Origin: Bauldia sp.
GTDB lineage: Bacteria > Pseudomonadota > Alphaproteobacteria > Rhizobiales > Kaistiaceae
Reading direction: 5' to 3'
DNA: 15,575 bases
Assembly (NCBI GenBank): GCA_020442095.1
Contig: JAGRKY010000604.1
Location: 1-15,575, forward strand
Shown here: positions 6,894 to 14,147 of the stretch, piece after piece
Layout of the letters: every line of letters starts with the position of its first letter
Position numbering within the stretch: the stretch's first letter is position 1
Notes under the pieces: generated by a model
Database searches by the model: none
Seen by the model: the letters and a program-made list of their open reading frames with translations, nothing else
What the model was told of the DNA's origin: nothing
Program-made: the position numbers and the translations under genes

Positions 6894-7894
6894 TGGCGTT
6901 CCGCCTCCTCCGCTTCCTGGATTTCCCCGCGCCGGCCAAGCGCCGCCCTGACCGCCCCGGCCGCTTCCGACAGGGCGTCGCTGGCGAGCGATACGGTGAC
7001 GAGGATGACGACGCCATAGACGATCAGCAGGGCGCCGTTGGAAAGGTTCAATGCCGGCAGCAGGCCGGTCAGGATGGTCAGCACGAAAGCGCCGGCGATG
7101 GTGCCGATATAGTGGCCGCTGCCGCCGAGGATCGAGGCGCCGCCGATGGCGACCGCCGCAATCGAGGTGAAGAGATAGGGGTCGCCCATGCCGAGATAGG
7201 CCTGCGCCGTGTAGCCGGTCAGCAGCATCCCGGCGAGCGCCGCGGTGAAGCCCGAGATGACGTAGGTGAGGATCGTGGTCCGGACGATCGGGATGCCGGA
7301 GAATTCCGCGACCGTCGCATTGGCGCCAACCGCGTAGAGTTGGCGGCCGAAGGCGGTCTTCGACAGCAGGATTGTGGCGGCGATGGCGAGCACCGCCCAG
7401 ATGATCACCACGACCGGGAAGAAGCCGATCCGCCCGACGGCGAGAAACTGGATCAGCTCCGGGGCGGTCGATGGCGGCGCGCCGCCGGTATAGACGAGGA
7501 TGCCGCCCTGGAGGATGACGTTGACCGCGAGCGTCATGATGATCGGCGGCACGCCGAAAATGGCGACTCCGATGCCATTGATCGCGCCGATCGCCATCCC
7601 GGCCGCCAGTACCAGCGGGATCGCCCATAGCAGCGGCTGGTTGTCGCCGCCCGCGATCAGCGACATCAGCACCGCGGCGGAGTTGAGCACCCAGGGGACC
7701 GAGAGATCGATGCCGGCGCCGATGATGACGAAGGTCTGGCCGAGCGCGACGATGCCGATGAAGGCGGCGAGCACCGACATCGAGCGCAGGTGCGAGCCGG
7801 CAAGGAAGCCCGGCGAGAACAGGCTGGTCAGCAGCAGGAGGACGATCATGCCGAGATAGGCGAGCAGGATCGCGCGATGACGGGAGAGGGTCAT
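6890..7894 (-). CDS. Sugar ABC transporter permease (second of pair)
   Basis: A 334-residue membrane protein of the BPD_transp_2 family (RbsC-like), with about nine or ten hydrophobic segments. The GAGIDLS motif (59-65) and IAAVAIGGASILGGSGHYIGT region are hallmarks of carbohydrate permeases. ATG 7894 is chosen because it overlaps the upstream permease stop (ATGA) and is preceded by GGAGGAG on the minus strand; the frame stays open upstream only as an antisense-like His/Arg-rich extension inside the neighbour. The C-terminus ends in a charged tail (GEIQEAEEAERQ). With the preceding permease it probably forms a heterodimeric channel, unlike the single-permease ribose system. Confidence 0.93.
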   Translation of the reverse strand: MTLSRHRAILLAYLGMIVLLLLTSLFSPGFLAGSHLRSMSVLAAFIGIVALGQTFVIIGAGIDLSVPWVLNSAAVLMSLIAGGDNQPLLWAIPLVLAAGMAIGAINGIGVAIFGVPPIIMTLAVNVILQGGILVYTGGAPPSTAPELIQFLAVGRIGFFPVVVIIWAVLAIAATILLSKTAFGRQLYAVGANATVAEFSGIPIVRTTILTYVISGFTAALAGMLLTGYTAQAYLGMGDPYLFTSIAAVAIGGASILGGSGHYIGTIAGAFVLTILTGLLPALNLSNGALLIVYGVVILVTVSLASDALSEAAGAVRAALGRRGEIQEAEEAERQ

Positions 7895-8886
7895 GCCAGG
7901 CTCCTCCGTGCGGAGCGCTCGGCGAGCGAGCTGGCGAGGACGGCGATCAGCAGGATGACGCCGGAGACGATCGGCTGCCAGTAGCTCGATACGGACAGGA
8001 CGAAGACCAGGTTGCCGATGATGGTGAGGATGAAGGCGCCGATGATCGTGCCCCACAACTCGCCGCGGCCGCCGAACAGGCTGATGCCGCCGATCACCGC
8101 GGCCGCGACCGAAGGCAGGATGTAGTCGCTGCCGATGGTCGGCGAACCAGTGCCGGTCTGGGTCGTCAGGTAGAGGGCGGCGATCGCGGCGAAGAGCCCC
8201 GACAGCCCGTAGGTGACGACGTTGATCCCGGTCAGAGAGACACCGGAGAGGAAGGCGGATTTCTCGTTCGAGCCTGTGGCGCGGATGGCGATGCCGAGGC
8301 GCGTCTTGCGGAACCAGAGCCAGAAGACGAAGAGGACGACGAGGATCCAGACCGAGGTCGACAGGCCGAGAAATTCGCTGTTGCCGAAGGTCATCCAGCC
8401 GCCGGGTAGCCGGCCGCCATCGGTGGGCAGGATAAGAAGGGCGGCGCCGGACAGGATCGACCAGGTCGCGAGGGTCACGAGAAACGGCTGGAGGCGCAGG
8501 ATGGAGATCAGGAGCCCGTTGATGGCGCCGACCGCGAAGCCGATCGCGAGTACCGCGATTCCCCAGATGGTGGCGGTGACCCAGCTATCGCCGAACTGGG
8601 TGGCGGCGATGACCGTGCCAAAGGAGATCATGCCGCCGATCGAGAGGTCGATGCCGCCACGGAGCAGGACAATGGTCTGGCCGGTCGCCGCAAGCAGCAG
8701 CGTCATCGCGGCGGCCGCGTCGATGTTCAGCTCCTCGAGGGTGAAGACCCCGTCGCGCAGCGAGCCGTAGACGGCGACCAGCGCCACCAGCATGACGCAG
8801 GCGACGAGGAACGGCCCGCGATCGATCAGCGTCGCGCGCCAGTCGGTGGACTTCGCAGCGTTGCGGGGGGCTGTCGCGCCGGCCAT
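7891..8886 (-). CDS. Sugar ABC transporter permease (first of pair)
   Basis: A 331-residue BPD_transp_2 family permease. A polar N-terminus of about 24 residues precedes the first helix. GGIDLSIGG (77-85) is the conserved family motif, and AAAVIGGISLFGGRGELWGT in the C-terminal half is the conserved cytoplasmic/loop region. Its ATG at 8886 shares one base with the ATPase stop (TGATG), so translation is likely re-initiated directly after the ATPase. The stop overlaps the next permease. The arrangement ATPase, permease, permease indicates a channel built from two different subunits. Confidence 0.93.
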   Translation of the reverse strand: MAGATAPRNAAKSTDWRATLIDRGPFLVACVMLVALVAVYGSLRDGVFTLEELNIDAAAAMTLLLAATGQTIVLLRGGIDLSIGGMISFGTVIAATQFGDSWVTATIWGIAVLAIGFAVGAINGLLISILRLQPFLVTLATWSILSGAALLILPTDGGRLPGGWMTFGNSEFLGLSTSVWILVVLFVFWLWFRKTRLGIAIRATGSNEKSAFLSGVSLTGINVVTYGLSGLFAAIAALYLTTQTGTGSPTIGSDYILPSVAAAVIGGISLFGGRGELWGTIIGAFILTIIGNLVFVLSVSSYWQPIVSGVILLIAVLASSLAERSARRSLA

Positions 8887-10391
8887 CAGTGCGCCGCTCC
8901 GCCTTCGACCATCGCCGCCTTGAGGATGTTCTCCTCCGAGATCGCTTCGCCGTCGAGCGTCGCCGCGATCCGGCCGTTGCGCATCACCGCCACCCGGTCC
9001 GCGACATGGACGAGCTCGGGCAGGTCGCTCGAATAGAAGAGGATGGCGTAGCCCTTCGCCGCGAGATCGCGCATCAGCTGGAAGATCTCGCCCTTGGTGC
9101 CGACGTCGACGCCCCGGGTCGGATCGAAGAGCAGGAGGACCCGCGCCTCGGTCAGCAGCATCTTGCCGAAGACGACCTTTTGCTGGTTGCCGCCCGACAG
9201 CGTGCCGGACAGCTGTTCCGGCGTACCGGCCTTGATCTGCAGCAACTGGACCATTTCGTCGACCAGCGCCTTCTCCCGGCGGCGGTCGAGCAGCCCCATA
9301 TGCGAGAAGCGCGGAATCACCGAAAGAGTCAGGTTCTCGCGCACCGACTTGGTGAGGAGCAGCCCCTGGCCACGGCGGTCTTCCGGGACGAGGGCGATGC
9401 CGTCGCGCCCGGTCAGCGCCTGACGCGGCGAGCGCGCGTCGATCGGCTTGCCCCAGAGCTCGACCGAGCCCTTCGACCTGCCGATCCCGAACAGCGCCTG
9501 GAAAAGCTGGCGCTGGCCGTGGCCCTGGAGGCCGCCGACGCCGAGAACCTCGCCTTCCTTCAGGTCGAGGTCGACGCCATGGAGACGGTCGTCGACCGTG
9601 AGGCCACGGATCTTCAGCGCAACGCGGTCGGTCGCGGTCGCAATCCGCTCCGGGTAAAGCCGGTCGAGGCGACGGCCGAGCATCTCGGCGATGATCTCGT
9701 CATCGCTGACCGCGTGCGTGTCATGGGCCGCGACGGTCATGCCGTTGCGGAAGACGGTGATCCGCTGCGCGAGGTGACGGATCTCGGCGAGCCGGTGTGA
9801 AATGTAGATCACCAGCATGCCCGAATCGGCAAGCTTGCGCGCGAGGCCGAGCAGCCATTCGGTCTCGCGCGGCGCCAGCGACGACGTTGCCTCGTCGAGG
9901 ATCAGGACGGACGGGTCGCGTGCCAGCGCCTTGGCGATCTCGACCACCTGGCGTTCGGCGAGCGACAGCCGCCGGACCTCGACATCGGGGCGGGCGACGG
10001 GGATGTCGTAGCGCTCGAGGAGGGCGAGCGTGTCTGCCCTGAGCTTCCGCGCATTGACGGTACCCAATGCGGTGAGGGGCTCGCGGCGGAACCAGATATT
10101 CTGTTCGACGGTCAGGTCGGGAACCAGCGACAGCTCCTGGAAGACGGCCGAAATGCCGGCCGTCTGGGCGGCGCTCGGATTGGCGACCGAGTAAGGCTTG
10201 CCGCGGAGCAGGATCGTGCCGCGATCGGGGCGCAGCGCCCCGGCGAGGATCTGGATGAAGGTGCTCTTGCCGGCGCCATTCTCACCGATCAGCGCATGGA
10301 CCTCGCCGGCATCGGCATGGAATTCGGCGCGCGACAGGGCGGCGATGCCCCCAAAATGCTTAGACACCGCCGATGCCTGGATCATTTTCAT
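8886..10391 (-). CDS. Sugar ABC transporter ATPase, two fused domains, altered second Walker B
   Basis: A 501-residue ATPase of the RbsA/MglA class. Domain 1 is complete: Walker A GENGAGKST (36-44), signature LSLAERQ (142-148), Walker B VLILDEATS with Asp166 and Glu167, and switch His199. Domain 2 has the usual degenerate Walker A (GLQGHGQRQ, 287-295) and a good signature LSGGNQQK (398-405), but its Walker B reads LLLFDPTRGVD: Phe422 replaces the metal-binding Asp and Asp423 replaces the catalytic Glu. One composite site probably does most hydrolysis. I chose ATG 10391; ATG 10385 (two codons later) is also possible and has better spacing from GGGAAG. A TTG at 10433 would add an unconvincing extension into the hairpin region. 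The gene lies 76 bases after the binding-protein stop. Confidence 0.92.
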   Translation of the reverse strand: MKMIQASAVSKHFGGIAALSRAEFHADAGEVHALIGENGAGKSTFIQILAGALRPDRGTILLRGKPYSVANPSAAQTAGISAVFQELSLVPDLTVEQNIWFRREPLTALGTVNARKLRADTLALLERYDIPVARPDVEVRRLSLAERQVVEIAKALARDPSVLILDEATSSLAPRETEWLLGLARKLADSGMLVIYISHRLAEIRHLAQRITVFRNGMTVAAHDTHAVSDDEIIAEMLGRRLDRLYPERIATATDRVALKIRGLTVDDRLHGVDLDLKEGEVLGVGGLQGHGQRQLFQALFGIGRSKGSVELWGKPIDARSPRQALTGRDGIALVPEDRRGQGLLLTKSVRENLTLSVIPRFSHMGLLDRRREKALVDEMVQLLQIKAGTPEQLSGTLSGGNQQKVVFGKMLLTEARVLLLFDPTRGVDVGTKGEIFQLMRDLAAKGYAILFYSSDLPELVHVADRVAVMRNGRIAATLDGEAISEENILKAAMVEGGAAH

Positions 10392-10415
10392 CTTCCCGCC
10401 GCCCACCGAAAGAAA

Positions 10416-10454
10416 CGGCGCCCCTTGGGCCAAATATAGACCGTCGGGGCGCCG
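10416..10454 (-). other. Hairpin between binding-protein and ATPase genes (minus strand)
   Basis: CGGCGCCCC (10416-10424) and GGGGCGCCG (10446-10454) are perfect 9-base complements with a 21-base AT-containing loop; two G-U pairs can extend the stem. Read on the minus strand it starts 13 bases after the binding-protein stop and is followed by GTTTCTTTC-like sequence, weakly terminator-like. It is the counterpart of the hairpins after the other two binding-protein genes and may act as an attenuator or message-protecting element. Confidence 0.62.
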
Positions 10455-10467
10455 CCAGGAGGAAGCC

Positions 10468-11538
10468 CTAGGAACCAGCGGCTTCTTCGGCCGTGATCTC
10501 CACCCAGTCCGGCGAAATCGGCAGGGTCAGTCCCGGGGGACGATCCGGCCAGGCATTCACGCCGATCTCGATCTTCTGGATCGTCGCGTCGGGATAGAGC
10601 TTCGACTTCCACTCGCCGCCATTGGTGGCGAGGAAGTCGCCGTTGACCAGAATGTGGCGGTCGGCCGGCTTCGGCTTGCCGTCGAGGATGTCGACAGCCA
10701 TGCGGATCGCTTCCGACGACAAGAAGGCCGGGTTCGAGCCGAGGATGCAGCTCGCGCCTTCGGTTTGCGCGCAGGTCGTCGCCGAGACGTTGTAGGAGAA
10801 GGCGGTCACCGGGACGATCGGGCGGCCGGCATCCTCGAGCGCCTTGATGGCGCCGCTGCCATAGCCCTGGGTCATGATCCCGTCGACTTCCGGATGTGCG
10901 GCGAGCAGACTTGCAACGCCGGCCTGTTCCGGACCGAGGGCGTATTCGCCGTTATAATTCCCGATCACCTCGATATCGGGATACTTCTTCAAGACCTCGA
11001 GATAGCCGTTCTCGAGCTGGGCCGAGATCGGCGCACCGGCGAGGCCGCGGTCGACGAAGATCTTGCCCTTGCCGCCGAGCTGATCCGCCATCCACTCGGC
11101 GAGCACCGCGGGAATCCGGTTCCAGTCCGATTCCAGCGCATAGGCGCAGGGCTCGGTGACGACCTGATCGAAGCTGATGACGACGATGCCCGCGTCGCAG
11201 GCCTTCTTGATCGTCGGGTTGAGCGCCTCGGCCGAACCGGCATCGATCAGGATCGCATCGGGCCGCGCCCGGATGATGTTGTTCAGCGAGTTGATCTGGG
11301 CCTGGACGGTGTTCTCGACATTCTCGATCTTGAGGTCGACGCGTCCGGCGAGCGGCCCCTTGTTCACCGACACCTCGGCGACGCGCTCCATCTGCTGCCG
11401 CCAGTCATTGCCGATGAAGTTGTTGGAAAGATAGATCGTGTATTTCTTGTCTTCGGCTGCCGCCTGGGTGCCGAGACTTCCTGCCAGCATCGCGGTCGCA
11501 CAAACCGCAGACGCGAGCAATCCTGCATAGCGTTTCAC
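10468..11538 (-). CDS. Periplasmic sugar-binding protein of the GntR-linked ABC importer
   Basis: A 356-residue type 1 periplasmic binding protein (Peripla_BP_4-like). The start is GTG 11538, set by a strong AGGGAGGAG site (11553-11545) six bases before it; the first residues VKRYAGLLAS lead a signal peptide that ends near residue 28 (TQAAA before EDKK). The mature start, YTIYLSNNFIGNDWRQQM, is the usual first strand and ligand-facing helix. The mature protein has four Cys (114, 131, 256, 264), enough for two disulfides in the periplasm. It is the first gene of the transport operon after the regulator and the likely target of the regulatory site at 11689-11705. The ligand is unknown; a sugar or polyol is expected from the ATPase and permease classes. 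Confidence 0.9.
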   Translation of the reverse strand: MKRYAGLLASAVCATAMLAGSLGTQAAAEDKKYTIYLSNNFIGNDWRQQMERVAEVSVNKGPLAGRVDLKIENVENTVQAQINSLNNIIRARPDAILIDAGSAEALNPTIKKACDAGIVVISFDQVVTEPCAYALESDWNRIPAVLAEWMADQLGGKGKIFVDRGLAGAPISAQLENGYLEVLKKYPDIEVIGNYNGEYALGPEQAGVASLLAAHPEVDGIMTQGYGSGAIKALEDAGRPIVPVTAFSYNVSATTCAQTEGASCILGSNPAFLSSEAIRMAVDILDGKPKPADRHILVNGDFLATNGGEWKSKLYPDATIQKIEIGVNAWPDRPPGLTLPISPDWVEITAEEAAGS

Positions 11539-11544
11539 CAGCTT

Positions 11545-11553
11545 CTCCTCCCT
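11545..11553 (-). promoter_or_regulatory. Ribosome binding site deciding a GTG start
   Basis: On the minus strand AGGGAGGAG ends six bases before GTG 11538. The frame is open to ATG 11601, but that upstream part is highly charged and would hide the signal peptide, so the GTG is preferred. Confidence 0.82.
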
Positions 11554-11558
11554 TTGTC

Positions 11559-11573
11559 CGGGCATTTCGCCCG
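11559..11573 (-). other. Small hairpin just before the binding-protein ribosome site
   Basis: CGGGC (11559-11563) pairs with GCCCG (11569-11573) around a 5-base loop. In the minus-strand message it ends five bases before the ribosome binding site at 11553. It may affect initiation or 5' stability, or be chance. Confidence 0.3.
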
Positions 11574-11688
11574 ATTCTTTTTCGGAGACCACGGCGGACA
11601 CCGCGAAATCTCCCGCAAACGACCGGCAGCACGATCGATGTCCGGATCTCCTCCCCCGGACCGATCATGCCGGCCATTGGCATCATGG

Positions 11689-11705
11689 TATCATGCTATT
11701 ATAAT
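11689..11705 (-). promoter_or_regulatory. Promoter -10 with overlapping probable GntR operator (binding-protein operon)
   Basis: The plus-strand string TATCATGCTATTATAAT matches the string at 12600-12616 in 14 of 17 positions. Read on the minus strand, TATAAT (11703-11698) is a perfect -10 hexamer; no good -35 is seen at normal spacing, which fits regulated transcription. The leader to GTG 11538 would be about 150 bases. The nearby GntR/UTRA gene makes this the likely operator. Confidence 0.6.
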
Positions 11706-11740
11706 TTTTATTAGTCGTCCATGCGGAATCTGACGGCGGG

Positions 11741-11754
11741 ATCGCCATGGCGAT
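11741..11754. promoter_or_regulatory. Perfect 14-base palindrome
   Basis: ATCGCCATGGCGAT is an exact palindrome in the gap between the regulator stop and the binding-protein promoter, about 40 bases upstream of the -10. It could be a binding site for a dimeric regulator, or a short hairpin in the regulator's 3' end. Confidence 0.4.
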
Positions 11755-11785
11755 GCCGGATGTCCGCAGGTCAGGCGGCAGGCGC

Positions 11786-12556
11786 TCAGGGAATGTCGTT
11801 GGGCGCGTCGTAGGTCAGGGTATAGACGTCGGCGCGGTGGCGGGCGACGGTGTATTCGATCGGCTGCTGGTCGACGGAGCGGTAGAGCATCTCGACCGCC
11901 AGCACCGGCGCACCTTCCTCATAGTCGAGGTCGGCGGCGAGGTCCTCGTCGGCAATCTCGGCCCGCACCGTGATGCCTGCCGTCGCCAGCCTCAGCCCCA
12001 AGTGCTTCTGAACCGATCGGAAGATCACCACGTCATCGAAATTCTTCTTGGTGAGGCGCTTGCCGATCTCCGGCGGGAAGTAGGTCGTCACCTGGGTATC
12101 GGCGCGGCCCCGCACGATCAGGATGGCGCGCAGGCAATAGGGCCGCTCGCCGGCGCCGAGACCGAAGATCTCGGCTGCTTCCGGCGATGCCTCGCGCCGG
12201 TAGCTCTTGATGACGAGCTCGGCATTCTCGGTATAGGCCGCGATATCGCCGAAGCTGCGGAGATTCCAGCCGAGCCGCATCGGCGGTGCCTGGGCGGCGA
12301 CGACGGCGGGCTTTGCCGAGCGCTTGCGGATCAGTCCGTCGGACGCGAGCTCGCGAAGTGCCTGGCGGACGGTGATCAGGCTGATGCCGAACCACTCCGC
12401 GATCTCGGCTTCCTTCGGCAGGCTGGCACCGACGGGAAACCGGCCGTCGATGATCGGCGATCTGAGGATGTCGGCGAGCTGGCGATAGAGCGGTCCGTTG
12501 TCCCGGAGAAGCTGACGTGCCGGGAGGCTGTCGAGGCTAACGGATCGCGGGCTCAT
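11786..12556 (-). CDS. GntR-family regulator with UTRA ligand domain (HutC subfamily)
   Basis: A 256-residue transcription factor. An N-terminal winged helix-turn-helix spans about residues 22-88 (LYRQLADILRSPIIDGRFPV, then the recognition region ITVRQALRELASDGLIRKR), the standard GntR pattern. A UTRA effector domain fills about 100-250 and probably binds the imported sugar or a derivative. ATG 12556 is chosen; a TTG at 12568, four codons upstream, is an alternative, and neither has a strong ribosome site. The gene is upstream of and on the same strand as the importer operon, separated from it by 247 bases holding a promoter. A shared element before both genes suggests it represses itself and the importer until the effector is present. 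Confidence 0.9.
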   Translation of the reverse strand: MSPRSVSLDSLPARQLLRDNGPLYRQLADILRSPIIDGRFPVGASLPKEAEIAEWFGISLITVRQALRELASDGLIRKRSAKPAVVAAQAPPMRLGWNLRSFGDIAAYTENAELVIKSYRREASPEAAEIFGLGAGERPYCLRAILIVRGRADTQVTTYFPPEIGKRLTKKNFDDVVIFRSVQKHLGLRLATAGITVRAEIADEDLAADLDYEEGAPVLAVEMLYRSVDQQPIEYTVARHRADVYTLTYDAPNDIP

Positions 12557-12599
12557 GGATCGGGACAAGTATCCGGTGGGAGGCGTCTGATCAGGCGGT

Positions 12600-12616
12600 T
12601 ACTATGCTAGTATAAT
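12600..12616 (-). promoter_or_regulatory. Promoter -10 with overlapping probable operator (regulator gene)
   Basis: TACTATGCTAGTATAAT contains the interrupted palindrome TACTA-TGC-TAGTA (12600-12612). On the minus strand TATACT (12614-12609) is a good -10, at the same offset within the element as the -10 at 11698-11703. It lies 44 bases before ATG 12556, which would suit autoregulation. A TTGCAT at 12639-12634 is a possible but over-spaced (19 bases) -35. Confidence 0.58.
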
Positions 12617-12712
12617 CGCCCGGACAACACTTGATGCAAACCCGATGGCAAATGGCGGCGTCGCGGGCCGGCCGCCCGGATATGTGACATCCCGCAGATA
12701 TGACGCGTTGTC

Positions 12713-12736
12713 ACGCCTCAGACAGTTGACGCCTCA
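12713..12736 (+). repeat. Short direct repeat upstream of the efflux operon
   Basis: ACGCCTCA occurs at 12713-12720 and again at 12729-12736, each preceded closely by GTTG (12707-12710 and 12725-12728). The 16-base period is about one and a half helical turns. TTGACG at 12726-12731 could be a -35 hexamer. Nothing else recognisable is present in 12617-12770. Confidence 0.4.
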
Positions 12737-12772
12737 AGATCGAGTCGACGGGATAGGATCGCTTCTCTCACG

Positions 12773-12789
12773 GTCGCTATAGTAGCGAC
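12773..12789 (+). promoter_or_regulatory. Inverted repeat, probable operator before the efflux genes
   Basis: GTCGCTA (12773-12779), spacer TAG, TAGCGAC (12783-12789) is a perfect 7-3-7 inverted repeat ending seven bases before the GGAGGA ribosome site (12797-12802). TATAGT at 12778-12783 could be a -10 inside it. This is the typical place for a repressor site controlling an efflux pump; the regulator gene is not in the window. Confidence 0.55.
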
Positions 12790-12809
12790 GTGAATCGGAG
12801 GACGATCGT

Positions 12810-14147
12810 GTGAAGGCGGTGGCAACAATCTTCTTGCGAGGACTTGCGCTGGCGATCCCGCTTGCGCTTGGCGTGTTGAGCATCGCCTTTTCCGGCATGC
12901 TCAAGGAGGCTCCCGCCGCGGGAGAACGCCAGCGGCCGCCGACGCCTGTCCGCGTCATCACCATGGATCCGGTCGAGGTGCTGCCGCGGGTATCGGGCTT
13001 CGGGACCGTCACGCCGGTGCGGGAATGGCGGGCGGTGGCGCGAATTGACGGCCAGGTGGCGGAGACATCGGAGGATCTGGCCAGCGGCAATCTGTTCCCG
13101 CAGGACGCCCTGATCCTGCGGATCGACGACAGCGATCTGAAACTTGAGCTGGCTGAGGTCGATGCCCAACTGGCTTCGCTCGATGTGAAGGACTCGACGA
13201 TCCGCGCGAGTCTCGAGATCGCGCGCGCTGATCTGGAGCTGAGCCGGAATGAACTCGACCGTCAGGAAGAACTCGCGTCTCGTGGCGTGGCCACACAGAC
13301 CCAGCTCGACGAAGCCCGCCGGCAGGAACTCTCGGCCCGCGCGAAGCTCGCCGATATCGAGAACCAGCTGGTCCTGAATGCCGCCGAGCGCGATGTTTTG
13401 AAAGCGCAGCGCGCCACCGTCGAGCGGTCGCTGAGCTTCGCCGAAATCCACGCTCCCTATGATCTGCGGATCAACGATGTTTCGGCCGAGGTGGGCCAGT
13501 ATGTGAGCCGCGGACAGACGCTGGTGACCGCCGAGGATTCAGCGGCGGTCGAGATTGCCGCATATTTCCCCGTCGGCCGGATTGGACCGCTTCTGCGCGG
13601 GATGGCCGATGGCGCCAGCGTCATGGATCTCGGCGCCCGCGTCAGCATGCCCGCACCGGGGCATTCGGTTGTCTGGCAGGCGAAGGTCGACCGTGTCGGC
13701 GACGAGATCGATGCGCGCACCCAGAGTAGTGTCGTTGTCGTGCGCGTGGACGATCCGCTGGGAAAGGCACAGCCGGGCAGGCGGCCGCCGCTCCGTCGCA
13801 ACATGTTCGTCGAAGTGACCCTGGTGGCGCCAACCTACGAGGCGCTGGTGGCGCCGCGGGAAGCGGTGCGGGACGGCATGGCGCTTGTCGTGACCGGGGA
13901 GGGGACGCTGGAGAAGCGCAAGGTGAGCCTCGGGATCGAAATGGACGACCTCGTCGTCGTCACCGGGGGCATCGAGCCGGGGGAGAAGCTCGTCATCACC
14001 GATCCGTCGATCGCGGTTCCGGGCATGATGGTGAAGCCCGTCGAGGACGCGGCGGCCAAGGCTGCGCTGGCGGTGCAGGCCAAGGGAATGGACGGCAATC
14101 AGCAGGCGGGCGCGGGTAGCGGCAAGAAGCGGGAGACGCAGGAGTGA
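12810..14147 (+). CDS. RND efflux membrane fusion protein (HlyD/AcrA-like)
   Basis: A 445-residue periplasmic adaptor that links an inner-membrane RND pump to an outer-membrane channel. GTG 12810 is supported by GGAGGA seven bases upstream. Residues about 8-29 form an N-terminal membrane anchor or uncleaved signal. Two lipoyl half-motifs flank a helical hairpin: the first around 70-107 (VREWRAVARIDGQVAETS), the coiled coil about 108-207 (rich in Leu, Glu, Ala, Arg), the second around 208-242 (FAEIHAPYDLRI, then VGQYVSRGQTL). Beta-barrel and membrane-proximal domains follow, and the C-terminal 40 residues are Ala/Gly/Lys-rich. Its TGA overlaps the pump's GTG start, so the pair is co-translated. 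No outer-membrane channel gene is in the window. Confidence 0.93.
   Translation: MKAVATIFLRGLALAIPLALGVLSIAFSGMLKEAPAAGERQRPPTPVRVITMDPVEVLPRVSGFGTVTPVREWRAVARIDGQVAETSEDLASGNLFPQDALILRIDDSDLKLELAEVDAQLASLDVKDSTIRASLEIARADLELSRNELDRQEELASRGVATQTQLDEARRQELSARAKLADIENQLVLNAAERDVLKAQRATVERSLSFAEIHAPYDLRINDVSAEVGQYVSRGQTLVTAEDSAAVEIAAYFPVGRIGPLLRGMADGASVMDLGARVSMPAPGHSVVWQAKVDRVGDEIDARTQSSVVVVRVDDPLGKAQPGRRPPLRRNMFVEVTLVAPTYEALVAPREAVRDGMALVVTGEGTLEKRKVSLGIEMDDLVVVTGGIEPGEKLVITDPSIAVPGMMVKPVEDAAAKAALAVQAKGMDGNQQAGAGSGKKRETQE

Noticed and set aside
5892..7019. 375-codon plus-strand frame across the convergent junction
   Set aside because: It overlaps the permease end and lies antisense to the SMP-30 gene; its composition is that of a shadow frame.
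6894..7628. Upstream extension of the SMP-30 reading frame
   Set aside because: The extension lies within the permease gene in another frame and has shadow composition; the ATGA overlap at 6893 gives a natural start.
11648..11657. Strong orphan ribosome-like site GGGGGAGGAG on the minus strand in the leader of the binding-protein operon
   Set aside because: No ATG or GTG lies at proper spacing; the frame it could serve overlaps the binding-protein start and looks non-coding. A leader peptide is conceivable but unsupported.
10198..11733. 511-codon plus-strand open frame opposite the ATPase start and binding-protein gene
   Set aside because: It runs antisense to well-supported genes, is rich in Arg/Asp/Gly as expected for a shadow frame in GC-rich DNA, and has no recognisable domain.
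11747..12610. 287-codon plus-strand frame opposite the GntR gene
   Set aside because: It is antisense to a clear winged-helix/UTRA protein and has no family features.
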